From contig CAJCIO010000016.1 in assembly GCA_903970465.1 (NCBI GenBank), positions 20,560 to 84,559 of the forward strand: 64,000 nucleotides of DNA. The letters are read 5' to 3'. This document shows positions 1-8,948 of the stretch, piece by piece; positions within the stretch are counted from its first letter, which is position 1, and every line of letters begins with the position of its first letter. Source of the DNA: Gammaproteobacteria bacterium. Its GTDB lineage: Bacteria; Pseudomonadota; Gammaproteobacteria; Pseudomonadales; Pseudomonadaceae. The notes under the pieces were generated by a model. The model worked only from the letters and a program-made list of their open reading frames with translations, did no database searches and was not told the DNA's origin. Position numbers and translations under genes: made by a program.

Positions 1-273
1 CACCATTTTTTGCAGCACCCAGGGTGCCAGCAACATCAGCAACAAGGGGCCCAGGTAGATCGGCAGGAATGACCAGAGTTGCTCGGCAGCCTGGCCGACG
101 GCACCGAAGAACGTCCAGCTCGAGCAATACACGGCTAACGACAGGCTATACACCCAGGCTCGCACGCGCGGGCGCAACGGCACGCGGCGACGGTCGCCGT
201 AGGAGGCAATGGCAAGCATGACGGCCATATAGACCAGGGCGGCCGCAGCAATCAGCCCGCTGGACAGCGACAT
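1..273 (-). CDS. Hybrid sensor histidine kinase with SSS-type membrane domain, N-terminal part
   Basis: Only the first 91 codons are in the window; the rest lies beyond base 1. The start ATG (271-273 on the reverse strand) has a GGAG about 8 nt upstream. The visible protein has a hydrophobic first helix (residues 5-24), a basic DRRR stretch, and two more hydrophobic segments with the SSWTFFG motif. This motif is typical of sodium:solute symporter-like N-termini in pseudomonad hybrid kinases such as CbrA and CrbS/MxtR. The CrbS/MxtR type governs acetate use, which would fit an acsA gene 6 kb away, but the visible part cannot separate the subtypes. The kinase and receiver domains are inferred from the family, not seen. 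Confidence 0.6.
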   Translation of the reverse strand, partial: MSLSSGLIAAAALVYMAVMLAIASYGDRRRVPLRPRVRAWVYSLSLAVYCSSWTFFGAVGQAAEQLWSFLPIYLGPLLLMLLAPWVLQKMV

Positions 274-290
274 CGATCAGCTCCAGAACG

Positions 291-378
291 GTAGCAAGGG
301 GGCTTGCCCCCGATTACGGTATGTCAGTGCCATTGATGTGGCTGACCCAATGCGATCGGGGGCAAGCCCCCTCGCTAC
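291..378. repeat. REP palindrome pair (GGGGGCTTGCCCCC class)
   Basis: Two inverted copies of a REP element face each other across about 40 nt: GTAGC..GGGGGCTTGCCCCCGA on the left and its complement, ending GCCCCCTCGCTAC, on the right. Related copies lie at 21267, 39661, 42713 and 62811. It sits between the kinase and the tetR gene and can form a long hairpin, so it may also end transcription. Confidence 0.85.
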
Positions 379-432
379 ACGTATTGCGCCTGTAGCGAGC
401 GGCATGCAGTGTGGCACGCGGCACGCATTTAG

Positions 433-990
433 TCAGCGCCGACCAAGGTCGCACAGGCAGCTGTCGACCAGCCCCTGGACATGTTCAGCGGTGGCCGGCG
501 CTTCGGCGAACAGCAGGCGAAAGAGGATCGGCGCGACGATCAGATCAAGCAGCCGATCCGCGTCGGGGGCGACCTCGTCACGGGCCTGAGCGCGGTCGAT
601 GATCGCCTGCAGCTGGCCGCGCAGGATGGTTGTGCAATAGCCCGAGCTGCAACTGCTGACGATGTCGCGGGCCATGTTGCGGCCGGGTTCGGAATTCATT
701 TCGTCCAGATACTGTTCGGCCCAAGCCAGCAGATCGCCGCGCAGCGAGCCGGTATCGAGTGGCGCGCTGTCCGGTTGCAGGCGCGACACCGCGACGTCGG
801 CGAGCAAAGCGGTGAGGTCACCCCAGCGCCGATAGATGGTCGACGGGGTGACCCCCGCACGTGCGGCGATTTGCGGCACGGTCAGGGAAGCGCGATCCTG
901 CTCGTCGAGCAGGGCGCGAACGGCCGCGTGGATCGATTCCTGTACACGGGCACTGCGGCCGCCCGTGCGAATACCTTCTTTAATAGCCAT
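433..990 (-). CDS. TetR/AcrR family transcriptional regulator
   Basis: 185 aa, a normal length for the family. Residues about 15-66 form the TetR DNA-binding domain, with the helix-turn-helix around TVPQIAARAGVTPSTIYRRW. The C-terminal half is a helical ligand-binding domain of the TetR_C type. The gene is divergent from the MFS transporter starting at 1085, the usual layout of a local repressor and its efflux target. A 27-bp inverted repeat starts 7 nt upstream of its start codon, so autoregulation is likely. The inducer is unknown. Confidence 0.9.
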   Translation of the reverse strand: MAIKEGIRTGGRSARVQESIHAAVRALLDEQDRASLTVPQIAARAGVTPSTIYRRWGDLTALLADVAVSRLQPDSAPLDTGSLRGDLLAWAEQYLDEMNSEPGRNMARDIVSSCSSGYCTTILRGQLQAIIDRAQARDEVAPDADRLLDLIVAPILFRLLFAEAPATAEHVQGLVDSCLCDLGRR

Positions 991-997
991 TTCGTGA

Positions 998-1024
998 CCT
1001 TAACACAAAGCGTTTGCTTTAAGG
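998..1024. promoter_or_regulatory. Probable TetR operator between divergent genes
   Basis: The 27-bp interrupted palindrome has outer arms CCTTAA / TTAAGG and inner arms CAAA / TTTG; 20 of the 26 flanking positions pair. It lies in the 94-bp gap between the tetR and MFS start codons. Position and symmetry fit a TetR dimer site; binding is inferred. Confidence 0.6.
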
Positions 1025-1084
1025 TTGGGATGGGTAGAGACTCTCTTAACGCAAAAATATAGCTTTAAAGGGAGTGGCCTGGAT

Positions 1085-2305
1085 ATGTCCGCTGATTCCA
1101 CAGCATCACCTGTAACGCCAGCGCCCCGCGGGTTCGCTGATCGTGCGGCGCTGATCTATTTGTCGTTCATTCTGGTGAGCTTTCTGGCGGCGTCCAGCGC
1201 GCCGACGCCGCTTTACCATTTGTATCAGGAAGCCTGGGGATTTTCTTCCGCTACCCTGACCCTGATCTTCGCGGTGTACGCCTTCAGCCTGCTGATGGCA
1301 TTGCTCACCGTAGGGTCGCTGTCCGACTACCTCGGCCGCAGGCCCGTGTTGTTGCTGGCATTGCTCTTGGAAATCCCGGCGATGCTGCTGTTCATCTATG
1401 CCGACAGCGTCGCCTGGTTGATCGCCGCGCGCCTGCTGCAAGGCTTCGCTACCGGCATGGCCACCAGTGTGCTGGGCGCAGCCTTGATCGATTATCACCG
1501 TGACAAGGGGCCTTTGATCAACAGCCTGTCCCCCCTGATCGGCATGGCGGTAGGCGCGTTCGGCACCAGCTTGCTCCTGCAATATGCGCCGTGGCCGTTG
1601 CAGCTGTCTTACATCGCCATGCTGGGCTGTTTCGTGGTGCAAGTGCTGCTGCTCTGGCGCCTGCGTGAAAGCGTCAGCCCGCAGCCCGGGGCGCTGGCTT
1701 CGTTGCGCCCGGCGCTGAGTGTGCCGCCGCAGGCGCGCCAGGCCTTGCTGCGGATGCTGCCGGTGGATGTGGCTACGTGGTCGCTGGGCGGCTTCTTTTT
1801 GTCCCTGGCGCCGTCCTTGGTGCGCGCCGCCACCGGCTCGACCTCCAATCTGCTTGGCGGCGCCCTGGTGGCAACCATGACGCTCAGCGGTGCGCTGGCC
1901 ATCGCAGTGATGCGCCATGGTTCGGCGCAACGCAGCCTGGTGTGGGGGGCGAGTTTTCTGGCGGCCGGTGCGGCGCTGATCCTGCTGGCCATGCACAGCG
2001 GTGGCGTGTTGCTGTTCTTTATCGGCACCGTGGTGGCGGGCGCCGGTTTCGGCAGTGGTTTTCTCGGCTCGGTACGCAGTGTCATGCCCTTGGCCCTGGC
2101 CCATGAGCGGGCTGGGCTGATGGCGACCTTTTACGTCTTGAGTTATCTGGCGTTCTGTCTGCCGGCCCTGTGCGCGGGCTTTGCCGTGCAGCGTTTTGGC
2201 CTGATCGCCACCAGCGACGGTTATGCCATCGGCTTGATCGGCCTGTGTGTGCTGGCGTTGTTTGGTCTGTGGCGCAAGCCGGCGAACGCGGCGTTGGCGC
2301 AATGA
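1085..2305 (+). CDS. MFS transporter
   Basis: 406 aa inner-membrane protein with about 12 hydrophobic segments. The MFS motif A (GSLSDYLGRR) lies at residues 77-86, between helices 2 and 3. I chose the ATG at 1085, after a purine-rich GGGAG, because the upstream extension in this frame is short and unlike a transporter. It is divergent from the TetR gene and probably under its control, which suggests drug or metabolite efflux. The substrate cannot be read from the sequence. Confidence 0.88.
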   Translation: MSADSTASPVTPAPRGFADRAALIYLSFILVSFLAASSAPTPLYHLYQEAWGFSSATLTLIFAVYAFSLLMALLTVGSLSDYLGRRPVLLLALLLEIPAMLLFIYADSVAWLIAARLLQGFATGMATSVLGAALIDYHRDKGPLINSLSPLIGMAVGAFGTSLLLQYAPWPLQLSYIAMLGCFVVQVLLLWRLRESVSPQPGALASLRPALSVPPQARQALLRMLPVDVATWSLGGFFLSLAPSLVRAATGSTSNLLGGALVATMTLSGALAIAVMRHGSAQRSLVWGASFLAAGAALILLAMHSGGVLLFFIGTVVAGAGFGSGFLGSVRSVMPLALAHERAGLMATFYVLSYLAFCLPALCAGFAVQRFGLIATSDGYAIGLIGLCVLALFGLWRKPANAALAQ

Positions 2306-2433
2306 TGCGGTGATGTGGTTCTCGTTGTGGCGCTTGTTGTGGCTTTTTGTGGACATCGGCAATCCAATCGATAAGGCTAAGTCCAATTTGGCCTTATTCG
2401 GCCGACCTTCGGCGCCACACAGGTACAGGGACG

Positions 2434-4305
2434 ATGAGCCAGTCGCAATTCAGTCTGTTGGGCAAGCGGCGCTTTCTGCCGTTTTTCGTGACGCAATCGC
2501 TGGGCGCGTTCAACGATAACGTGTTCAAGCAGTCGCTGATTCTCGCCATTCTCTACAAGCTCAACATCGACGGTGACCGCTCCATCTGGGTCAACCTGTG
2601 CGCGATGCTGTTCATCCTGCCGTTCTTTCTGTTCTCGGCCCTGGCCGGCCAGGTGGGCGAGAAATACCCCAAGGACCAGTTGATTCGGGTGATCAAGCTC
2701 GCTGAGATCGTGATCATGGCGGTGGGCGCCACGGGGTTCATGTTCAACCATCTGTGGATGATGCTGCTGGCGCTGTTCGCCATGGGCACCCACTCGGCGC
2801 TGTTCGGCCCAGTCAAGTATTCGATCCTGCCCCAGGCGCTGCAGCCCGAAGAGCTGGTCGGCGGCAACGGCCTGGTGGAAATGGGCACCTTTCTGGCGAT
2901 TCTGGCCGGCACTATCAGCGCCGGCGTGATCATGTCCAATTCCCACTACGAGCCTATCGTCGGCGTCGCCATCGTTGCCATCGCCGTGCTGGGGTATCTG
3001 GCCAGTCGCGGGATTCCGCGGACGGCGGCGTCCACGCCCGGCATGCAGATCAAGTGGAACATCTTCACCCAGACCGCCGCTACCTTGCGCATGGGGCTTG
3101 GGCAGACCAAGGCGGTGTCGCGTTCGATCGTCGGCAACTCGTGGTTCTGGTTCGTCGGGGCCATCTATCTGACCCAGATTCCCGCGTATGCCAAGCAGTG
3201 GATGGACGGCGACGAAACCGTGGTGACCTTGATCCTCACGGTGTTTTCAGTCGGCATCGCCTTGGGCTCGATGCTCTGCGAGCGGCTGTCCGGGCGCAAG
3301 GTGGAGATCGGCCTGGTGCCGTTCGGCGCCTTCGGCCTGACCCTTTTCGGGCTACTGCTGTGGTGGCATTCGGGCGGCTTCCCGGCCAGCGATACGGCCT
3401 TGGGCTGGACTCAAGTCCTGGCGATCGGCCAAGCCTGGTGGGTGTTGTTCGATATCCTCGGCCTTGGGGTGTTCGGCGGCTTCTATATCGTGCCGCTGTA
3501 CGCCCTGATTCAGTCGCGGACCGCCGAGCATGAACGGGCACGGGTGATTGCCGCCAACAACATTCTCAATGCGCTGTTCATGGTGGTGTCGGCGATTGTC
3601 TCGATCGTGCTGTTGAGTATGGCCAAGCTGTCGATCCCGCAGCTATTCCTGGTGGTGTCGTTGCTCAACGTGTTGGTCAGCGTGTACATCTTCCGCATCG
3701 TGCCGGAATTCACCATGCGCTTTTTGATCTGGCTGCTCGGCCATTCGATGTATCGGGTCGAGCACCGCAGTCTCGAGCTGATTCCGGAGGAGGGCGCAGC
3801 GCTGCTGGTGTGCAATCACGTGTCGTTCGTCGATGCGTTGCTGATCAGTGGCGCGGTACGCCGGCCGATTCGCTTCGTGATGTATTACAAGATCTTCCGC
3901 CTGCCGGTGCTCAACTTCATCTTCCGCACCGCCGGAGCGATTCCCATTGCCGGGCGCAGCGAAGACCTGGCGGTTTACGAGCAGGCATTTACGCGTATCC
4001 AGGCGTATCTGGCGGATGGCGAACTGGTGTGCATCTTCCCGGAGGGCAAACTGACGGCCGACGGCGAAATGAACGAGTTCAAGGGGGGCGTCACCACCAT
4101 TCTCAAGTCCAGCCCGGTGCCGGTAATTCCCATGGCCCTGCAAGGGCTGTGGGGCAGCTTCTTCAGTCGCGATCCCAACAAGGGCGTGTTCCGCCGACTG
4201 TGGTCACACGTTACCGTGGTCGCCGGGCCGCCGGCAGCGGCGGACGCCTTGATGCCTGGGCGCTTGCGTGAGCAAGTGCAGGCGTTGCGCGGCGATATCC
4301 GCTAG
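2434..4305 (+). CDS. Fused lysophospholipid transporter / acyltransferase (LplT-PlsC type)
   Basis: 623 aa. Residues 1 to about 425 are an MFS-type domain like LplT, with the early FNDNVFKQ motif at 26-33. Residues about 440-623 are a PlsC/Aas-type 1-acyl-glycerophosphate acyltransferase domain. It has the HX4D catalytic motif (H462 to D467, in NHVSFVD) and the FPEGK substrate motif (535-539). Enterobacteria make LplT and Aas as separate proteins, and Aas also carries an acyl-ACP synthetase domain, absent here. The protein probably flips lysophospholipid inward and re-acylates it. The start is the ATG after AGGTACAGGG; an upstream in-frame extension is possible but less protein-like. Confidence 0.85.
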   Translation: MSQSQFSLLGKRRFLPFFVTQSLGAFNDNVFKQSLILAILYKLNIDGDRSIWVNLCAMLFILPFFLFSALAGQVGEKYPKDQLIRVIKLAEIVIMAVGATGFMFNHLWMMLLALFAMGTHSALFGPVKYSILPQALQPEELVGGNGLVEMGTFLAILAGTISAGVIMSNSHYEPIVGVAIVAIAVLGYLASRGIPRTAASTPGMQIKWNIFTQTAATLRMGLGQTKAVSRSIVGNSWFWFVGAIYLTQIPAYAKQWMDGDETVVTLILTVFSVGIALGSMLCERLSGRKVEIGLVPFGAFGLTLFGLLLWWHSGGFPASDTALGWTQVLAIGQAWWVLFDILGLGVFGGFYIVPLYALIQSRTAEHERARVIAANNILNALFMVVSAIVSIVLLSMAKLSIPQLFLVVSLLNVLVSVYIFRIVPEFTMRFLIWLLGHSMYRVEHRSLELIPEEGAALLVCNHVSFVDALLISGAVRRPIRFVMYYKIFRLPVLNFIFRTAGAIPIAGRSEDLAVYEQAFTRIQAYLADGELVCIFPEGKLTADGEMNEFKGGVTTILKSSPVPVIPMALQGLWGSFFSRDPNKGVFRRLWSHVTVVAGPPAAADALMPGRLREQVQALRGDIR

Positions 4306-4316
4306 TGAAGTGAATC

Positions 4317-4410
4317 CCTGTGGGAGCGGGCGCGGCCCGCGAAGGCGTCATTTGCAACGGCGCACCTCTATGCTAATAGCTCGTTGGCGGGCGGAGCCCC
4401 CGCCCACAGG
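4317..4410. repeat. REP palindrome pair (CCTGTGGGAGCGGGC class)
   Basis: Inverted arms CCTGTGGGAGCGGGC and GCCCCCGCCCACAGG flank a region with a further GC-rich hairpin. It fills the space between the convergent ends of the LplT-PlsC gene and phhB, where it could act as a bidirectional terminator. A second copy of this class lies at 22246. Confidence 0.8.
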
Positions 4411-4415
4411 CGGAT

Positions 4416-4760
4416 TCAGTTCGCCACGCAAAGCTGGTCGGTGCGCGCCGCCATGATGAAATCATTGCGGTGCAGCCCTTTGATCGAGTGGGTCCACCAG
4501 GTGACGGTGACCTTGCCCCATTCGGTCAGCAGCGCCGGGTGGTGATCTTCGGCTTCAGCCAGTTCACCTACGGCGTTGGTAAAATCCAGTGCCTGGCGAA
4601 AATTCTTGAAGCTGAAGCTCTTCTCCAGTTGTTCGATGCCATATCGATTTTCTACCTGCCAGCCGCCGAGCTGACGCAGCAGGGCGGGCAACTGCGCCGC
4701 TTCGACGCGCGGCGAGTCAGCGCGGCAGGGTTCGCATTGGGCTTTGTCCAGATTCGTCAT
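4416..4760 (-). CDS. phhB: Pterin-4a-carbinolamine dehydratase
   Basis: 114 aa, close to the usual 118 of pseudomonad PhhB. It has the active-site motif H73-H74-P75 and a WWTHS segment with H91. The enzyme dehydrates 4a-hydroxytetrahydrobiopterin to recycle the cofactor of phenylalanine hydroxylase (PhhA). The start has an AGGAG at good spacing. In P. putida and P. aeruginosa phhB follows phhA, divergent from phhR. Here phhB directly faces phhR across 166 bp and no phhA lies between them, so its partner is elsewhere or lost. PhhB-like proteins can have other roles, so retention does not prove phenylalanine hydroxylation. Confidence 0.93.
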   Translation of the reverse strand: MTNLDKAQCEPCRADSPRVEAAQLPALLRQLGGWQVENRYGIEQLEKSFSFKNFRQALDFTNAVGELAEAEDHHPALLTEWGKVTVTWWTHSIKGLHRNDFIMAARTDQLCVAN

Positions 4761-4851
4761 CGGGCGCTCCTGTGAGGGTTGGTTTTCGGCATTGTCGACG
4801 GACGGTAGATCCAGCGACGGGCAACCGCCGTAACGGACAAGCGGTCAATTT

Positions 4852-4869
4852 TGTCATCTATTCTTTACA
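4852..4869. promoter_or_regulatory. Probable PhhR/TyrR box
   Basis: TGTCATCTATTCTTTACA matches the TyrR/PhhR consensus TGTAAA-N6-TTTACA at 10 of 12 positions, with a perfect right half. It lies midway between phhB and phhR, where PhhR would bind to control phhB or itself. The match is seen; binding is inferred. Confidence 0.6.
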
Positions 4870-4926
4870 CCGTTCCCCGCATTCGCCCATCGCTCGATGC
4901 GTGCCTCATGACAATAAGGATTGGCC

Positions 4927-6483
4927 ATGCGAATCAAGGTTCATTGCCAGAATCGAATCGGCATTCTGCGCGACATCCTCGACCTGCTGATTGCGCAGGA
5001 TATCCAGGTGTCGCGTACCGAAGTCGCGGGCAACAACAACGACGTGCTCTACCTGCGCTGCCCGCAACTGACGCGCGACGGTTTGCAGGCGATATCTGCA
5101 GCGTTATCGGCTGTGACGGGTGTAGTCAGCTTGCGTAGCGTGCACCTGATGCCCAGCGAGCGCCAGCGTACCGAACTCGACACCCTGCTGGGCGCGCTGC
5201 GCGACCCCGTGCTGTCCATCGATCGCGACGGTGGCATCGTCGCCGCCAATCGTGCGGCGGTGCAAATGCTCGAAGTGGCTGTCGATCAATTGCCTGGCCT
5301 GGAGCTGTCGCACTACATGGATGCTGCGCACCTGCCAGACTTGCTCGGCGCCAACGCCTCGGCGATTCAGGGGTTGCGGATGAACGTCTGCGGCGATGCT
5401 TATCTGGCGGACATCGCTCCTCTGGAAGCGCCGCTTGCCGGGGGCGATAGCCTGGCCGGTGCGGTGCTGACCCTGCACCGCGCCGATCACGTGGGCGAGG
5501 GTATCTACCAGGTGCGCAAGCGCGAGCTGCATGGCTTCGACAGTATCTTTCACAGCTCGCGGGCCCTCACGGCGGTGGTCGAGGCGGCGCAGCGCATGGC
5601 CACGGTAGATGCACCGCTGCTGATCAGTGGCGAGCCCGGCACCGGCAAGAAACTCCTCGCCCGCGCCTGCCATTTCCTCAGTCCGCGGGCCCAGGCACCC
5701 TTCATGGTGCTCAACTGTGCAGACTTGTCGGAGCCGATGATCGACACCGAGCTGTTCGGCTACGGCCCGGCGGCGTTCGAGGGGGCGCGCAGCGATGGTC
5801 GCCTCGGGCTGCTGGAACTCGCGGCCGGTGGCAGCCTGTTGATCGACGGGGTCGGCGCGCTGAGCCCGCGCCTGCAGGCGAAATTGCTCAGCTATCTGCA
5901 GCAGGGCTGGTTCTGTCGTGTCGGCAGCGAGCAGCAGGTCGCGCTGGATGTGCGGATCATCTGTTCGACCCAGATCGACCTGGGCGCCAGCAGCCAGCTG
6001 GGCGAATTCAGTCAGGAACTGCACCGGCGCCTCAGCGTGCTGACCCTCGATATTCCACCCCTGCGCGACTGCATGGACGGCCTCGGCGAGCTGGAGCGGC
6101 ATTTTCTGGCCCAGGCGAGCCATCAGATCGGCTGCCCGCTGCCGACGTTGTTGCCCAGCGCCCAGGACAGGCTGCGGCTCTATCACTGGCCAGGCAATGT
6201 GCGCCAGCTCGAAGACGTGCTGTTCCAGGCGGTGGCCTTGAGCGCCGGGCGCTTGATCCGCGCCGAGCATTTGCGCCTGGCGGATTTCGGCGAGCAACCG
6301 CCGCTCGGCGAGTTTTCCCTGGATGGCGACCTGGGCGAAATCGTCGGGCGCTTCGAAAAGGCGGTGCTCGAGCGCCTGTATCGCGATTTCGGCACCAGTC
6401 GCTCACTGGGCAAGCGCCTGGGAGTTTCCCATACCACCATCGCCAATAAACTGCGGGCCTATGGCGTCAGCGAAGGGCATTGA
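4927..6483 (+). CDS. phhR: TyrR-family sigma-54-type regulator of aromatic amino acid genes
   Basis: 518 aa. Domains in order: ACT ligand-binding domain (1 to about 70), PAS-like domain (about 75-190), AAA+ domain (about 200-430) with Walker A GEPGTGKK at 235-242, and a C-terminal helix-turn-helix (SLGKRLGVSHTTIANKLR). The sigma-54 contact loop is a degenerate AAFEGA instead of GAFTGA, as is normal in TyrR/PhhR, which work largely with sigma-70. The start is the ATG at 4927 after AAGGA; a TTG two codons earlier is less likely. It senses aromatic amino acids and controls their catabolism. It is divergent from phhB. Confidence 0.93.
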   Translation: MRIKVHCQNRIGILRDILDLLIAQDIQVSRTEVAGNNNDVLYLRCPQLTRDGLQAISAALSAVTGVVSLRSVHLMPSERQRTELDTLLGALRDPVLSIDRDGGIVAANRAAVQMLEVAVDQLPGLELSHYMDAAHLPDLLGANASAIQGLRMNVCGDAYLADIAPLEAPLAGGDSLAGAVLTLHRADHVGEGIYQVRKRELHGFDSIFHSSRALTAVVEAAQRMATVDAPLLISGEPGTGKKLLARACHFLSPRAQAPFMVLNCADLSEPMIDTELFGYGPAAFEGARSDGRLGLLELAAGGSLLIDGVGALSPRLQAKLLSYLQQGWFCRVGSEQQVALDVRIICSTQIDLGASSQLGEFSQELHRRLSVLTLDIPPLRDCMDGLGELERHFLAQASHQIGCPLPTLLPSAQDRLRLYHWPGNVRQLEDVLFQAVALSAGRLIRAEHLRLADFGEQPPLGEFSLDGDLGEIVGRFEKAVLERLYRDFGTSRSLGKRLGVSHTTIANKLRAYGVSEGH

Positions 6484-6635
6484 ACGCACTGGCCGCGGTG
6501 AACCTTTTACGTCCCCACCCCTCGCATGAATAATTGGCTACCCTTGTTTTACTACCATTGTCGAATGGCCTTTAGCGGGGATCCGGCTTACAACGTGGCC
6601 ATACAAAAACAACGATTGTGCTGAGGAACCTTATG

Positions 6636-8591
6636 ATGAGTGCGGCTTCCCTTTATCCGGTTCGCCCCGACGTAGCGGCTAACACCCTGACGGACGAAGC
6701 GACCTACAAGGCGATGTACCAGCAGTCGGTGATCAACCCCGACGGTTTCTGGCGCGAACAGGCCCAGCGTCTCGACTGGATCAAACCCTTTACCACGGTC
6801 AAGCAAACGTCTTTCGACGATCACCATGTCGATATCAAATGGTTTGCCGACGGGACCCTCAACGTCTCTCACAATTGCCTGGACCGCCACCTCGCCGAGC
6901 GCGGCGATCAGATAGCGATCATCTGGGAAGGCGATGACCCTTCTGAGCATCGCAACATCACCTACCGCGAGCTGCACGAGCAAGTCTGCAAATTCGCCAA
7001 CGCCCTGCGCGGGCAGGACGTGCACCGGGGGGACGTGGTCACCATCTACATGCCGATGATTCCCGAGGCCGTGGTGGCGATGCTGGCTTGCACGCGCATT
7101 GGCGCCATTCACTCTGTGGTATTCGGTGGCTTCTCGCCGGAGGCCCTGGCGGGGCGCATCAGTGACTGCCAGTCCAAGGTGGTGATCACCGCCGACGAAG
7201 GCCTGCGCGGCGGCAAGCGCACGGCGCTGAAGGCCAACGTCGACCTGGCGCTGACCAACCCCGAGACCAAAAGCGTGCAGAAGATCATCGTCTGCAAGCG
7301 CACTGGCGGCGATATCGCGTGGCATCAGCATCGCGACATCTGGTACGAAGACTTGATGAAGGTCGCCTCCAGCCATTGCCTGCCCAAGGAGATGGGCGCC
7401 GAAGAGCCGCTGTTCATCCTCTATACCTCCGGTTCCACCGGCAAACCCAAAGGCGTGCTGCACACCACCGGCGGCTATCTGGTGTATGCCGCGCTGACCC
7501 ACGAGCGAGTGTTCGACTACAAGCCCGGTGATATCTATTGGTGCACCGCCGACGTCGGCTGGGTCACCGGCCACAGTTATATCGTCTACGGGCCGCTGGC
7601 TAACGGCGCCACCACCTTGCTGTTCGAAGGGGTGCCCAACTACCCGGACATCACTCGCCTGTCGAAGATCATCGACAAGCACAAGGTCAATATCCTCTAC
7701 ACCGCCCCTACGGCGATCCGCGCCATGATGGCCGAAGGCACCAAGGCGGTCGAGGGCGCAGACGGTTCGAGCCTGCGCCTGCTCGGCTCGGTGGGTGAAC
7801 CCATCAACCCCGAGGCCTGGAACTGGTACTACAACACCATCGGCAAGCAGCACTGCCCGATCGTCGACACGTGGTGGCAGACCGAAACGGGTGGCATCCT
7901 CATCAGCCCGCTGCCAGGCGCTACCGGCCTCAAACCGGGTTCGGCGACCAAGCCGTTCTTCGGCGTGGTGCCGGCGCTGGTCGACAACCTGGGCAACATC
8001 ATCGAAGGCGCCAACGAAGGCAACCTGGTGATCCTCGACTCCTGGCCGGGTCAGTCGCGCACGCTGTATGGCGATCATGACCGCTTCGTCGACACCTACT
8101 TCAAGACCTTCCGCGGCATGTACTTCACCGGCGACGGTGCGCGGCGCGATGAGGATGGCTACTACTGGATTACCGGGCGGGTCGACGACGTGCTCAACGT
8201 GTCCGGACACCGCATGGGCACGGCCGAGATCGAAAGCGCCATGGTCGCCCATCCCAAGGTGGCTGAAGCAGCGGTGGTGGGTGTGCCCCATGACCTCAAG
8301 GGCCAGGGTATCTATGTCTACGTGACCCTCAACGGCGGCGAAGAGCCCAGCGAAGCCCTGCGCCTGGAACTGAAGAACTGGGTGCGCAAAGAGATCGGCC
8401 CGATTGCTTCGCCGGATGTCATCCAGTGGGCGCCGGGCTTGCCGAAGACCCGTTCGGGCAAGATCATGCGCCGTATCCTGCGCAAGATCGCCACAGGTGA
8501 ATACGACGCGCTGGGGGATATCTCGACGCTCGCTGATCCGGGGGTGGTGGAGCACCTGATCGACACGCACAGAACCATGAACGTGGCCTAG
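6636..8591 (+). CDS. acsA: Acetyl-CoA synthetase
   Basis: 651 aa, the standard Acs length. It has the ATP-binding loop [11 protein letters not shown], the hinge region [13 protein letters not shown], and the acetylatable lysine K609 in [11 protein letters not shown]. The enzyme makes acetyl-CoA from acetate, ATP and CoA through acetyl-AMP. Two adjacent ATGs (6633 and 6636) follow GAGGA. I chose the second because spacing is 8 nt and the protein then begins [11 protein letters not shown], as in relatives. The gene order phhR-acsA is shared with P. putida. A strong hairpin follows the stop codon. Confidence 0.96.
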   Translation: MSAASLYPVRPDVAANTLTDEATYKAMYQQSVINPDGFWREQAQRLDWIKPFTTVKQTSFDDHHVDIKWFADGTLNVSHNCLDRHLAERGDQIAIIWEGDDPSEHRNITYRELHEQVCKFANALRGQDVHRGDVVTIYMPMIPEAVVAMLACTRIGAIHSVVFGGFSPEALAGRISDCQSKVVITADEGLRGGKRTALKANVDLALTNPETKSVQKIIVCKRTGGDIAWHQHRDIWYEDLMKVASSHCLPKEMGAEEPLFILYTSGSTGKPKGVLHTTGGYLVYAALTHERVFDYKPGDIYWCTADVGWVTGHSYIVYGPLANGATTLLFEGVPNYPDITRLSKIIDKHKVNILYTAPTAIRAMMAEGTKAVEGADGSSLRLLGSVGEPINPEAWNWYYNTIGKQHCPIVDTWWQTETGGILISPLPGATGLKPGSATKPFFGVVPALVDNLGNIIEGANEGNLVILDSWPGQSRTLYGDHDRFVDTYFKTFRGMYFTGDGARRDEDGYYWITGRVDDVLNVSGHRMGTAEIESAMVAHPKVAEAAVVGVPHDLKGQGIYVYVTLNGGEEPSEALRLELKNWVRKEIGPIASPDVIQWAPGLPKTRSGKIMRRILRKIATGEYDALGDISTLADPGVVEHLIDTHRTMNVA

Positions 8592-8624
8592 CGGATCGAA
8601 GACAGGGGCGGTTCTTGCTCTGGG

Positions 8625-8707
8625 GCGAGGGGGTGCTCCCGAGAGCCCGGTTCTGGCACTGAATAGGCGTGCCAGAACCGGGCTCTCGGGAGCAACCCCC
8701 CTCGTCA
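8625..8707. repeat. Long perfect hairpin of the REP class behind acsA
   Basis: A perfect 26-bp inverted repeat (8634-8659 and 8669-8694, core CTCCCGAGAGCCCGGTTCTG) encloses a 9-nt loop. Outer arms GCGAGGGGG / CCCCCCTCG extend it. There is no T-tract. It can act as a transcript end or 3' stabiliser for acsA. A related element lies at 13222. Confidence 0.85.
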
Positions 8708-8787
8708 CATTTTATTCTCTTTAAATTCAGAATATGTGAAGTTAGTCAACTCCCGCTCGGCGCCAACTTGGTGCATCTATAACTACT

Positions 8788-8803
8788 TGTCGCATTGAAG
8801 AAA
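8788..8803 (+). promoter_or_regulatory. Probable ArgR half-site upstream of the ABC transporter operon
   Basis: TGTCGCATTGAAGAAA fits the pseudomonad ArgR half-site TGTCGC-N8-AA exactly. It lies about 160 bp upstream of the binding-protein gene. Another TGTCG occurs at 8841. Arginine-responsive ArgR control of this operon is known in P. aeruginosa; binding here is inferred. Confidence 0.5.
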
Positions 8804-8948
8804 TATCGGCCGGCCATCGGTCGTTAAAATGCGCGTCAATTGTCGACCCTGATCGACCGCCGATTTCATACGTGTTCGTATCCCCCTCGCATACTGGGTC
8901 CGTGCCCATTCTGCTTTTAACTGCCCGCTTTCGTTGGAGTCTTCACCT

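Noticed and set aside
1106..2386. 426-codon reverse-strand open frame opposite the MFS gene
   Set aside because: Its composition (very rich in Gln, Arg, His) is typical of the shadow of a G+C-rich membrane protein gene; the forward MFS protein is clear.
6588..8708. 706-codon reverse-strand open frame opposite acsA
   Set aside because: Long only because of G+C-rich codon bias; acsA on the forward strand has all family motifs.
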